Assembly (NCBI GenBank): GCA_000711775.1
Contig: ARYC01000376.1
Coordinates: 1-64,000, forward strand
Source: Oxytricha trifallax
Lineage: Eukaryota; Ciliophora; Spirotrichea; Sporadotrichida; Oxytrichidae
Reading direction: 5' to 3'
Length of the DNA: 64,000 bases
A model generated the notes under the pieces. The model had not been told where the DNA came from, did not search any database, and saw only the letters and a program-made list of their open reading frames with translations. Numbering within the stretch: the first letter of the stretch is position 1; the number at the start of each line of letters is the position of its first letter. Of the stretch, positions 33,828-45,739 are shown one piece after another. The translations under genes and the position numbers were made by a program.

Positions 33828-36482
33828 ATGGAGAATACGACAAAGAATTCGAATAGTCAACGTAATGACCTGTTGTACAACAGACTTAAGAATAACTAAG
33901 ATGAAGAGTAGAACCCCATGATGTTGAAGAAATCATTATTAATGAAGAGCTTTTCAAACACAAAAGACAATCGTGGTAATTGCGCACTAGAGCAAACAGA
34001 CATGCTCAAGCAATAAAAAGAAGATAACGATAGGGCTATTTTAAAGTATGGGGAGGGGGAAGTTTCCTGCCCCAAAATTTTATATGCACCCTAAGGGGGA
34101 AGTTTCCTGCCCCCAAAAAGGTAGTTTCCTGCCCCTTACATAAAAATATGTAATTTTTATAATTTTCAAAGAATCTTTATCATAAATTATGATGTAGTTT
34201 TTTTTAAATTTAGCTTCAAATATCATTTCTACCAAGATAATGAATTTAAAATTTAATGAAAATTACATTAATTATGAATAAAAAATATTTATTTTAGCCT
34301 TGTTAATAATATATAATTTGATCAAGTATAATTATGTACCTTGAAAATTATATAATAATAAATGTTGTAAAGTACATGATTATGGTAATTGAAATTGAAA
34401 TTTATTTGTTTCTATTAAAATTATTGCAAAAAATATAAAATTTAATGTTGGGGCCAGGAAACTACCTTTTAGGGCAGGAAACTTCCACCCCCCTAAAGTA
34501 TTAACAAGGCTTTATTCCACTTTAATGATTGAGTTAACTTTCTTTGTTAGTTATTAATTTAGGCTAGATGCAAACTACTCGCTGTGACATGTTTGTGTTT
34601 TGTATTCATGGCAGGAGAAGTAGTAGGTGGATATGCTTCTGGTTCTATTGCAATCATAACCGATGCTGCTCATATGCTCTCTGATGTTGCAGGTTTCTTG
34701 ATAAGTTATTTCGCAATTTACCTTGGTTCAAGACCAGCAAACTATCAAATGTCATTTGGTTATCACAGAGCTGAAATTTTAGGGGCATTAGCAAGTGTAT
34801 TACTTATTTGGGGATTAATTATTTGGCTGTTTGTTGAAGCAATTCATAGAATAGTCGATCCAGAAGAAATCGATGGAGAAATCATGCTTATTACAGCTGG
34901 AGTGGGACTGGTTTTCAATTTCATCTCAATTTTCACACTTCATTCATGCGGAGGAGGCCATCATCATCACGGTCACGATCACGGCCATGATCATGGTCAT
35001 TCCCATGGAAACGAAGAGAAAGGTCACAGTCATTGTCACCAACCAGTTCTTGAAAAATTGAATCAAGAAGCTCAGAAAAGAAATTCTGGCACTAAAAAAC
35101 ATGAACATAAACATGGGCACAAGCATGAGGACAAGCATGATCACAAGCATGATCACAAGCATGAACATGGTCATCATGAACATCATCACGAAACCAACAT
35201 AAAAATTCACGATCATGATGAGACTCAAGATATAGTTGAGGAAGGTACTCCAATGATAGTCAATGGCTATGAATTCAATCATGAATAAATTATTAAAAAC
35301 CCGAGAGTAAACCAGACTATTTCTGACATAAGTCACAATCACTCAGAACTTATTCCAGCTTCTGATATGAAGAAAGTTGAAAATCCATTCTTCTCAACTC
35401 CAAATGGTGTTGATTCACATGATGACGAGAAACACAGTTATAATCTATAATATCTATTTATTATTTAAGTTGTTGTTGTTTTATACTTATAAAAGTTAAT
35501 TCATTAAATACGAATAAAAAGATTTTTAAGGTAGAAATTAAGGAAAAATTATCATTTAGTAATATGTTAACAAATATAATTTCTAAAACTAATATAGATA
35601 ATTATGGTTTTTAGTCATGGATAGAATGGTTGCAAAGATCATGATCATCATGGCCATAATCACGGACACGACCACAAGCATGATCATAATCACAAACACG
35701 ATCACAAAGAAGACAAAAAAAAGAAGGAAAAGCATTCTCACGGTCACTCACATGGACATGGAGGTCACGGTCACAGCCATGAAAACATGAATATTAGAGC
35801 AGCTGTAATTCACATTATCGGTGATATCATCTAATCAATCGGAGTCTGCATTGCTGCAATCATCATATATTTCAAACCAGAATGGCACATTGTTGACCCT
35901 ATTTGCACTTTCCTCTTTACTTTCTTGTGTATCTTCACCACAATCCCAATTTTCAGAGATTGCGTAACTATTCTTATGGAGGCTACACCCAAAGACCTTG
36001 ATATTGTCGAGTGTTTCCAAGATGTCCTTAGTTTAGATGAAGTCGAGGAAATCCACGATTTCCATGTATGGACCCTCTCAGCTGGTAAATTATCAATGAG
36101 TGGACATATAAGATCAACTAAACCAAATATCGCATTGAGTAAGATTACTGGTATTTTGAGAAAGAAGTACAATATTTATCATACCACTATTCAAATTGAG
36201 AAGGCAAATGATCTACTTGAGATTGGATGCTGTGATAATGATAAGGAAGACAAGGAATTAGTAAGCCACGATCTTCATCATGACCATGACCACCATGATG
36301 ATCATGATCATCACGATCATCACGACCATGGTGCACATGATCACAGTCATAAACATGAAGATAAAAAAGATAAACATCACAATCATGGTCACGATCATAG
36401 TCATAAACACGACCACGCTCATGACCATAAACATGATCATAAACATGATCACAAACACGATCATCATGGGCATCATCATTGA
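33828..36482 (+). CDS. CDF/ZnT-family zinc transporter
   Basis: Cation diffusion facilitator exporting Zn2+ to vesicles or outward. ATG at 33828 (MENTTKNSNSQRND). The first MDS ends RAILK near 34046. After an IES the coding resumes ARCKLLAVTCLCFVFMAGE at about 34564, with GSIAIITDAAHMLSDVAGF (zinc-site HxxxD of helix II), SFGYHRAEILGAL and a second helix pair. A His-rich loop of about 150 residues spans an IES (35439-35615, pointer AGT). IIGDIIQSIGVCIAAI (second intramembrane zinc site, with D in HIIGD) and the cytosolic C-terminal domain (EVEEIHDFHVWTLS) follow, then a second long His/Asp tail to TGA at 36480-36482. Six membrane helices are expected. Confidence 0.93.
34050..34493. mobile_element. 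TIR element with AAGTTTCCTGCCC repeats in a transporter IES
   Basis: 444-bp AT-rich element whose ends are inverted repeats of about 60 bp. The left end has GGGGAGGGGGAAGTTTCCTG and the right end inverts to GGGGGGTGGAAGTTTCCTG. The motif AGTTTCCTGCCC occurs three times on the left and, inverted, about twice on the right. TAAAGTAT flanks both sides (34042-34049, 34494-34501), fitting an 8-bp target duplication. No ORF, so nonautonomous. It lies near one edge of an IES of the ZnT gene. Confidence 0.7.
35439..35615. other. IES with AGT pointer in zinc transporter
   Basis: AT-rich 177-bp insert. AGT at 35436-35438 and 35613-35615; joining gives KHS|HGQNGCKDHDHHG in frame. Confidence 0.75.
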
Positions 36483-36671
36483 AATAATCAGTCTATATAT
36501 AATGATTATAAGGTAATCTAACTAGCTATTTATGAAATAGTTTAATAAATAACTTAAGTTTGTTATATTTTTGACATAATATTTTATCACAATCTCCTTA
36601 TTTTAGTATAAATTAATGAAATTAAGGCTTCTTTTTACATAATTAATTACATATATTCTCACGATCTCCTT
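36483..36671. other. Convergent intergenic region
   Basis: 189 AT-rich bp between the stops of the zinc transporter (+) and PRP6 (-). No gene seen. Confidence 0.4.
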
Positions 36672-39600
36672 TCAAATCTACTCGAACATCTTGATCTCAC
36701 CTGAGACTTTCTTGAGTAATTCTACCTTGTCTCTCCTCCAATTCTCTACTTTCTTAACCTCTCTAGCCCACATCTCCCCGTGTCTAGGTTCAGCTTCCAG
36801 GAACTTATCTACCACTTCCTTCTATGTCTCTCCGTTTCCGAATTCCATCTCATATTTATAGTAGAGTGCCCAGGCATCTCCATTGTCTGGGTTAATTGCA
36901 ATTGCGTTTTTAATCCACTTCTTCATCTTTTCAGTCTTCATTTCACTCCAGAGAACTTTAGCTACAGCCAGGAAAAGATCTGAGTCATTACCTACTTTGG
37001 TTGCTGCGTTGAAGGATTAAGTTTTTCTTGTGGCTGATGGCTCCATTTCTATTAGTTAAGCCCATAGTCTGCCTGAGTTAGGGCATTTATCTTCAAATAT
37101 ATCTTCAAATTTTAGGGTTTTATATGTGTAGCTAAAAGATAACATAAATAAATAATAAACATTTCTATAAAGCCTGTGATAATAAGTTCTGAGCAATCTT
37201 AAGATTATCACTCTTAATTTCTAATCTGACTGAGCTTAACCATATTTCATCATCATTTGGCATTCTGATTCTTGCCTTTTATAAGACAGTTCTTGCTCTT
37301 GTGAATGCTTCCTGTTCTGTCTCAAATCTAGCATAGTCAAGCCAAATAATTCTTTGTGTTTTCACCTCTTCAACAGTCATATTTTATTTAGTAAATTTAT
37401 TATAAATATAGAGTAGCAATTACTTATATTAAAATAAGTTCTAGTTTAATTTATTAGTTATCTAAATAATTTAAGCCAAGGCTTCATCATATACCTTTCT
37501 AGATTGTTCGTAATAAGATACTTTTTACACTTCATTTTCTTATTTAGCAGCTTACGATCCTAAATCCTGTAAAATATGCGCTTTGATCAACCATAATTTA
37601 TGAATAGTCCTATGTTATTTTAGTGCATCATCTACTAAGCTTAATGCTTTCTGCAAATTCTAATATATTCAAAATATTAAATATTAATTCAGTATGCAAT
37701 TAAGATAATTAAGCAAATTCATAAGTTCTCTTTATAGCTGCACAGCTTACATAGCTACTCTCTCAGAAGTTGGAATTTACTCAGTTGCCTATTAGAGTAA
37801 AGTTTCTGCTTCTTTTAGTTGATTATTTTCTCTATAGAACTTCTGCAAAGCAAGGACTAAACTCAAAGTACAATGACAATATTTCAACATAAAAGTAAAT
37901 TAAGATTTATATCTTCTGAATCTGGATGTCTCTTGTAACCCTCGTTAAGTATTTGAGCTGTTTTAATTGCATTTCTCTGATTCTTATAAATTATTATTGT
38001 ATAGTTATGATATTTAAATTTGATGTTGATTTATATGATTCTTCCAAGTGAACTTAGCATGTTTAAGATAGAAAAAGACAGTATCAGTTTCTTCTCTTGC
38101 TCTCCTGAGTAAATCATCTTGGTTTTCCTTACTGCCGTACTCCTCCTCAAGTTTAATGGCACTGAACCAAATACTCTTCTTCTTTGGATATTCTCTAAGG
38201 GCGTTGAAATATAAAGCTCTTGCTGTTTCATAAGCACCTTAACGAATGCACTCTTCTGCGTTTTCTTTCCAGATATTTCTTATCTATCTATTTTACTCTG
38301 CCTCATCTTGATAGGTTCATTTATGATTTAATATACTTCAAATTTATCATGTATTAAATCCTAAAAATACAATATAAATTAAGCAGGTGTTTGTGATATC
38401 TTCCATTCCAAAATGCATTCATGAAAAATAAGAGAAAGTCTATAATTAAGAATGAAAATGAATAATATAATTAAGTATTAGGATTAACTTAAGCAGAAAT
38501 TGTATTTAAAAACAGCTTTCATTATTCATCCATTATTCTTCATAAATATCACCATTTGCCCAATCCTTTTATTTTTAGTATTTTGTGTCCAATTCTTTTG
38601 AGTCTTCAGTCTAATGGAACCTTATCTCCTGCTGATAAGACTTGCTGAAATAAATAATTCTTAGATTTGTTTTTTTGTAACTTACAAATTTTGTTGAATA
38701 ACCAGCAGCTCCAGAAACACCATCTTGAGTTTTTCCCATTTTGATTTTTTTATATTTATCTTATTTATATATTTCCTATTATAAATGACGATTGTTTCTT
38801 TGATGATAGCTCTACATGTAATCAAAGACCCACTCTCTTCAGCCTGGACGGCCTCTCTCAACCACTGATCTCTCTTAAGATTAACATTCTTACTAAGTTT
38901 CTTGATTGCACGATTGATGATCTTATCAACCAACGAGTTATTGCCCTAAGCCTCCTCCAACTTAGCAGCATTAACCCAAATTGTATGATCAGTTGGTACA
39001 GCCTCTCTGGCTTCGTTTAAAACAGTACGAGCATTTTCATAACTTTCGAGTCTTGCAAGAGCTAACCAAAGATCAGTTGAGTCTGGAACACATTTTACAG
39101 CTCTATAGAGTAGAGTCTTGGCTTCATCGGGGCTAGCAAGTTAGATTGATTCTTTCCAAAGCTCCAAATCTGTAGGCAATTACTCTAAAGCACGTTGATA
39201 AATTTACTTTTTAATTTCTACTTCTTGTTCTTTAAGGGCTGCCATTTACCAGAGCTTCTTAGATTTTGGGATGTTTGAAATTGCTTTGGCCAGTAATCAT
39301 TATTAATTAATGTGATTATTTATACGGGAAAAATAAACATGTATAATGCTTAAACCTTTTCAGGCGGACATAATTTGGCAGCTTCTAACCAAATATCCTC
39401 GTCATTAGGCAACTCATGGCAAGCTTAATTAATAATATTTCTAGCCTCCTATACTTTTCCATCAAGATGCTCTATTCTTGCAGCTGCTATCCACCCCATC
39501 GAATTTTATGGGTTTTATTGAATAACACTCTTAAACATCTTTCTTGCCTTTTTGAAATCACTATATAAAATTTCATGATAAAATTTGTGTAAAACTTACT

Positions 39601-40611
39601 TAATATCGTGCAAATTGTTGAACTGTTAGCTATTTAAAGCAGTCATATAACCATCTCTATCAAATGTTGAAGTTGATTGTTTTGCAACATTAGATATCAC
39701 TGATTCTGCGGAGGCAAGTTTCAAATTTAATAGTTATCCTCTAGCCATACCTACATCTCCAATACTTGTTTGCATTCCACCGTTCATGATGGAAGAGAAG
39801 CCTGTTGTACTAGCAGCATTTGCTTGATTAATAAGTTAAGTACTTGCACCTGAGTTAGGATCAATAAAAGTATTTGTTTAACTGTCTAATCTGGCTTGAT
39901 CTATGACGCTATCAGGAACAGGAGTGTATCTCTAAAAGTTATCAATCTTTTGTCTTTTGGTTCTTTTGACCAAATCTGGCGCATCTGGTAGAGCTTCCCA
40001 TTCAATTCTACTCACATTTACAAGCTGCCTTTTTAAGTCAGAAAATTGAGTTTGAATGTCTTTCTTATCCTTTTCAAGTTTCTTTTCTTATTCTTTGAAT
40101 TTCTCTTCTCGCTTCTTTTTGCGTCTCCCATCCATAAACTCATCCACTCTTTAAAACAAATTGTCAGCTTCTTTGTCTTCTGCATCATCTGCTCCCCCAG
40201 TAAACAAACTACCGCCAAACCCACTCCATTCATCAAAGTTCGCATCTGAGAAATCTTGCTCTTTATCTTGTCCTCTTTGGCCGCCTTTACTTGTAAGCTC
40301 TCGCATAGCAGCAGTGGGCGCTTGCCTCATTTGAGGTGCTACGCCAGGTCCTGATTAAGCAGGTGCTCCTTAGGGTCTATATTCAAAGTGAAATGATAAG
40401 TATTAGTTGTTTATTGGTTAAGGATTTACCTACAATTCTCCCGGCTATGCGGTCCCAGTTGGTACTCCTACTTTCGATGGACCGAAGTCTGCTCTTGTAA
40501 CGAAACCACTTGCTCTATAAAATATTAATATGTAGAAATATATTACCCTCTGCCAAGACCAGCTATGTAATTTTCGGGTGGGGGACCGAAATTAGGCTTT
40601 CTAAATACCAT
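36672..40611 (-). CDS. PRP6: PRP6-like U4/U6.U5 tri-snRNP splicing factor
   Basis: Pre-mRNA splicing scaffold that bridges U5 and U4/U6 snRNPs. ATG at 40611 ([20 protein letters not shown]) opens the PRP1 N-terminal domain: [63 protein letters not shown] and YTPVPDSV. Repeated HAT (half-TPR) units follow, such as [20 protein letters not shown] and [20 protein letters not shown]-like segments, down to [20 protein letters not shown] and TGA at 36674-36672. Short AT-rich introns or IESs interrupt it (about 40385-40430, 39295-39360, 38330-38520, 37370-37470). Same strand as the kinesin gene upstream. Confidence 0.93.
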
Positions 40612-40823
40612 TTTGTTTTGACTTAAAAATATATTATTATTGTTGTGATTTTTTACTTATTAATATTTTAGTATCATTAAGAAACATGATAAAAGTTTAA
40701 TAAACAAATTCAATCTAATGAATATAAATATATCACATTTATTTTATAGCTGTTATTAACTTTAGCAATACTTATTTCTTAATGTAAATATTATTAATGC
40801 TTTTTATAGATATTAATTTTCTC

Positions 40824-43800
40824 TCATTATTTTTTCCTGTAATTCTTATTAAGAGCATCAAGCACCTTCTTTTTATTTTTCTCAAGAATTTGTGAACTTT
40901 GCTCTTACAAATATTGCATTTCTTTCTTCCTGGCTGCCATGGAAAGCGCCATGCCTCCTCTTTAATTACTGATTCTTCCAGGGCCCCCTGACCCAGGTGC
41001 CCCACTTCCATTACCCATCTCAGCCGCTTTCACAAAAGGGCTCTTATCAAACTTAGAAGGGATATATCCCTTACGCTGGCTACCTAACTGCATACCAGCT
41101 ATTTATAAGGAATTGCTTTATTTTGGACGCCCTCCATTGAGTTTTGGAGAATTGGATGAAGCTGTGGAAATTATAGAACCACTTGACTGAACAGAATTAG
41201 ATCTCTTTCTCTCTTCATGATGAGCTAAGATGTTTTAAGAAGGGGAAGGAACGAGAGATTTTTTTACCATACTATCCCTATCATTTCTATTCATTAAAGA
41301 AGTAGGCTTTTTAATGTTTGACTTGAACTACAGATTCTTGGCAAAATTACTTGCAAAGTTTATTTGTTGCTTAATATTAGATAAATTAGTCTTAGAACCT
41401 ATCTAGCTACCTATAGCATTATTTCCTTGTACTTATAATTAGTTTTATTAAGATAAAATGTTAGCAGCTCCATAAGGCTGATAGTTATTCTTATTTGATT
41501 GCTAATTTTCTGAGTTTTTGTTTAGACCATAATTTTATATTCTTGAGTTGACAGATAATAAATAATAATTCTATTAATAAAGATTACTATTGATGTCGCT
41601 TTGGTTGGCCAATATTAGAAGCATCTCTTAATTCTTTAAAATTGATATTAGCTCTATTTTTGTCTCCTTCATTTGATTGCAAGATATACTTTGGCTTAGG
41701 TATTCTAGACTCACTTAAATCTCTTGTAGGACCAATGGGTGGTAGTGAATGATAAATATTGTTGTTGTTATTTGGCCTTCTTTGCGATGGAGCTTGGCCT
41801 GGATGAGAGCCATTACCACTTGATTTATCTGTTATGTTATTAAGTAGGGACTTAATTAGATTCCCAGTTGCTTTACCATAAGTGTTGTTAGAGATTGGAG
41901 GGAATATTGAACTTTAGGTCATTAGCTCTTCGATCTAAACCATTCTTGGATCATCAATCACATAATGTAATCTATTTCGATCACATTAAAATAACTTCGA
42001 TTTGTAAATATCGTAGTCTATTCCTTCAACTTTATATCTTCTCTTTGCTTGGGCTAACATCTCATCTCTCACTCTTATCTGTTCTTATAGTTTATTAAAT
42101 TGCATGTCTTTAATTTTCAATTATAAATCTGCCTTCTACTCTTTTCTGGTGAACTCCATATTCTCAACTAGAATTGTATTTTCTCTCATGATGTGATTAA
42201 GCACTTCTAAGCTTAAAATATCGGTAAATAAACAATGATTAATACATCATTAAGTTTAGTTAAATTTCTTTCATTCCACTAGATTTCCACTCTGATGCAA
42301 AGCCTTCTCGTCTTTTAAGCAAATTAACAATCCTCTGATTAGTTTGATCTAAAGTTTTCTTTAATTCTGCAATTTGAGTGTTAGTCTCATCAATCTCCTC
42401 ATTGATAATCTTGACTTGAATATTGTCCTTGCCCTTCTCTCTAATGATTTGAGCAAGTTCGTTTCTTTTTGTTATGATACTCATGGCTGAAGTCTCCATT
42501 TTTTGTTCCAGTTCATGTACTCGTTTCTTTGCTTTAATTTCCTCTGCGAAATGATTGTTAAGATCCTCTTTTAACCTCTCTAGTTCAGCTGTGTTAAGCT
42601 AAGGTTCTCTGGGTATTGGAGGTAGAGCATAGTTATTACCCCCTTAAGCATTATTAAATACGCCTGCTTTTAATTAATGCTTTAAGTCCTAGATTTCACC
42701 ACGAAGTTAGGCTATGATTTGAGTGTATTTTGAAACATGATATTCAACGTTTAGAACGTTACGCTAAACTGTGGTTTTTATATTTTTAGCTCGATTAGCA
42801 TATTTCAAAGTGTTATGAGTAAAAATGTCTAATAAAATTTAAGTATCTTCATAGCAAGCATTTGAAGGTGATATATTGGCAATCATAACTGTTCTACAAT
42901 TTCCACCAAGTGAATCTTTCAATAATCTAGTCAATTTAGAATCTCTGAATGGAATATAATTTTGCTGATTTTTAGAGTTATTCTCGTGCAGCATGTTAAT
43001 ACAATTTCCAAGAGCAAGAAGTGACCTGTTAATATTCGCTCCTTCAATCATTCTTATTCCTCTATTGTTAGTTTTTGAGGCTCTCTCAGAACCAGCAAGA
43101 TCGATTAAAGACAATTTACCTGTTCTTAACTCAGCTTCAATACCTGCATCTCTATCTTTATGTTCACAAATAATTTAAAGCACAGCATGAGAACGAGATG
43201 AAGTCTCGTTTGCTCCAGTAGCCTCGACTTATCTGTTCTTATTTCCAAAACTAATAAAAGATTATGGATAATTTAAATTTACATCAAGAGATCTAGAATT
43301 TCTTCTGGAGTGTCCACTTCAATTTCGGATAATCCAGCGACCTGCACTCCTTTCATTGGATCTTCTCTTAGATCAAGAACTTCAGAAGATACCATAATCA
43401 AATCTCTAATTTATTCGTTGTAAATCTCCAAGAACGAAACTCTTATATTGTAATTTCTGTCAATTTAATAGTCCTTCTTTTTAGTGAACAGTTCCTTTAA
43501 AGTTTAAAACATGATACCAGGTTTGTCTTCAGTACCCAACATCCTAAATTTTTTTAATAATTTACTCATATCTTACGTGTAAGTTTTCCCAGCGCCAGTT
43601 GCTCCATAGGCAAAAACAGTGGCATTATATCCATTAAGAACACCATCACAGAGAAATTTAGTAGATTTCTGAAATATTTCACTCTGGTTTATATCCTTAT
43701 CAAATGCAAAATCAAATGCATATTACTTTTCTTTATTTCTATTTTTACCTAACACATTTTACTCATTTAGAATGTCTGCTGGATCCATCAAAATTACAAC

Positions 43801-44775
43801 CTAAAATAATGGGAAATTATGGTGAGGGGAAATATAAATATATAATTGCTTATAAAAATATGAAGAAATTCGAGAAAAATAAAAAATAATTGATATCTTA
43901 CTTTTTAATCCATTATTCTGACAATCTCAAATTCATCTTTTTCAATTTCTTTCTTCCATAATGGCCTTAATCGAACAGCAACCTATATTATAAAATGTTA
44001 ATTATTGTAGGAATACATTTGATTTGGGAAAATAATTTTATAATAAATTAATTAGAAATCAAATTCGTGGCAGTTGACTTTCTGGAAACCTATGCAATAT
44101 GGTACTTGTTCGATAGCGAATTCAAAATTAGCTGGACTTTACTATTGGCGGTACCCCTCTATCACATCCACAAACCGAGATAACGCAACTTTAATTTTGA
44201 CATTAAAATCAACTAAAAAAATCACTCAAAATTAAAGTTGCGTTATCTCGGTTTGTGGATGTGATAGAGGGGTACCGCCAATAGTAAAGTCCAGCTAATT
44301 TTGAATTCGCTATCGAACAAGTACCATATTGCATAGGTTTCCAGAAAGTCAACTGCCACGAATTTGATTTCTAATTAATTTATTATAAAATTATTTTCCC
44401 AAATCAAATGTATTCCTACAATATCAAGATCTTTATAGTCTGATTAAATCCTTTTATTGATTGAATTCATTGTTTTATGAATAATTACCAATATATTTGA
44501 TGAGCCATTTTTCATTTCCTCGATATATTAATGACTCTGATCCACTTCAGCTAATTAATAATCCGAAGAGGCTTAATTATGATGATGTGAATTGTCATTA
44601 ACTCCACGGATTAGAGTGTGATCTTGCGAATAATTCTTTGGAGTGGGCGATCTGTTTCCACCCTTTCTGCGTTCTCCATCCGACACTAAAAATAGATAAA
44701 CCTCTGATATAATATAAATGAAATGTGAATTCAGAAATTGAATAAAATAAATAAAGAAATAGTAGCTGTACACAT
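40824..44775 (-). CDS. Kinesin-8-like motor protein
   Basis: Microtubule motor; kinesin-8s are plus-end directed and shorten microtubules. The motor starts [15 protein letters not shown] (joined across an IES near 44000-44489). It carries the P-loop [12 protein letters not shown] near 43600, [19 protein letters not shown], switch [15 protein letters not shown] near 43090, and [16 protein letters not shown], then the kinesin-8-like neck [15 protein letters not shown] coiled coil ([20 protein letters not shown]) and a Ser/Asn-rich tail end with [14 protein letters not shown] and TGA at 40826-40824. The N-terminal start is uncertain; coding is clear from about 44690 ([16 protein letters not shown]). 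Subfamily call rests on the GATGAGKT P-loop and neck. Confidence 0.9.
43984..44489. other. IES with GGT pointer carrying the palindromic element
   Basis: Minus-strand GGT at 44489-44487 and 43983-43981 joins SSNIL to VAVRLRPL. Removing the 417-bp palindrome would leave a small IES of about 87 bp. Confidence 0.7.
44005..44421. mobile_element. Near-perfect palindromic (fold-back MITE-like) element, TA duplications
   Basis: Left arm 44005-44200 and right arm 44226-44421 are reverse complements with no mismatch seen over about 196 bp, around a 25-bp loop (44201-44225). Ends are TTGTAGGAATACAT and its inverse. TA at 44003-44004 and 44422-44423 fits a Tc1/mariner-type duplication. No ORF. The near identity of the arms suggests recent insertion or ongoing correction. 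Confidence 0.9.
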
Positions 44776-45739
44776 TTTATTTGAAATACTTGATTTATTT
44801 TTCATCAAATTCTCTATAATTTTTTCTTTTAATTTATATCATTTAATGAATTAGAAATAAATTTAAATTAATTTAATTTAATACTTACACACTCTTTGTG
44901 CTCATTATTTTCTTTTTAAGTTTAAGTTTTACATTGTTAATTATAGTAATTTATTCAAATTAAATCCTTTTGTCTTTAAAAGCTTAGACCATTATGTTAC
45001 TACTTTATTAATGTATGTTTGAACTTTAATTTTTGCTAAAAAATATTCTAATGAAAGCAAGAAAGAACTGTAATTAATAATGGAATAATTTTTTCTTGAT
45101 ACATACGTGAATAGTAATCGTCGCTGTTTAAATTCATTAATATTTTATAATAATATAGAATTAATTCCATCACTTCATTCAATCATTTATGATAAAACAA
45201 TTCTAAAAAAAAGTTGATGCTCATAATTTCTTGGAGATCGTTAGAATTTAAAAATTATTAAAATTGAGTATTCTTGAGCTATTTTGTATCTATAGGTGAA
45301 AGGACTATTTGATAAAATTATTAAGCCCTTTTATCTTAACAATATCTCTTTTCATTTTTGAAACCACGAATTAATTGCTGGTTGATATTGAATTAAAATA
45401 GCGATATGATTAAATTAATTGCTAATTAATTTTATATTTTATGAGCTTCAAATTATATAATTAAAATATTGAAATATGAAATCTCATTTTTGGGACAATT
45501 AAATGCCCTAAAGGAAACATTTTTTTATAAAAAATTTCCTTCCTCTAAAAAATTATAAGTATTCATTGCCTAAATTTAAAATCTTTATACAATTATAATG
45601 CAATTATGTCATGTGTAATATTTTTGAAGTTTTTATATTTTTTTAAAAATATCAACAAATTCTCTATCATTATCAAGACAAAATTAACTTCTAACAAGAT
45701 AAGACAATTATGCCTTACACTTATAGTATATATTAAATT
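44776..45739. other. AT-rich intergenic region
   Basis: About 960 bp, very AT-rich, between the divergent kinesin (-) and coiled-coil (+) genes. No coding frame with recognisable composition. Confidence 0.45.

Noticed and set aside
34944-35342. Met/Val-rich minus-strand ORF (and 36258-36479, 36280-36516)
   Set aside because: Shadow frames of the His-rich tracts of the zinc transporter (CAT/CAC repeats read as ATG/GTG).
44776-45739. Search for tRNA or other RNA gene in the largest gap
   Set aside because: No cloverleaf-like or GC-rich structured segment could be recognised by eye.
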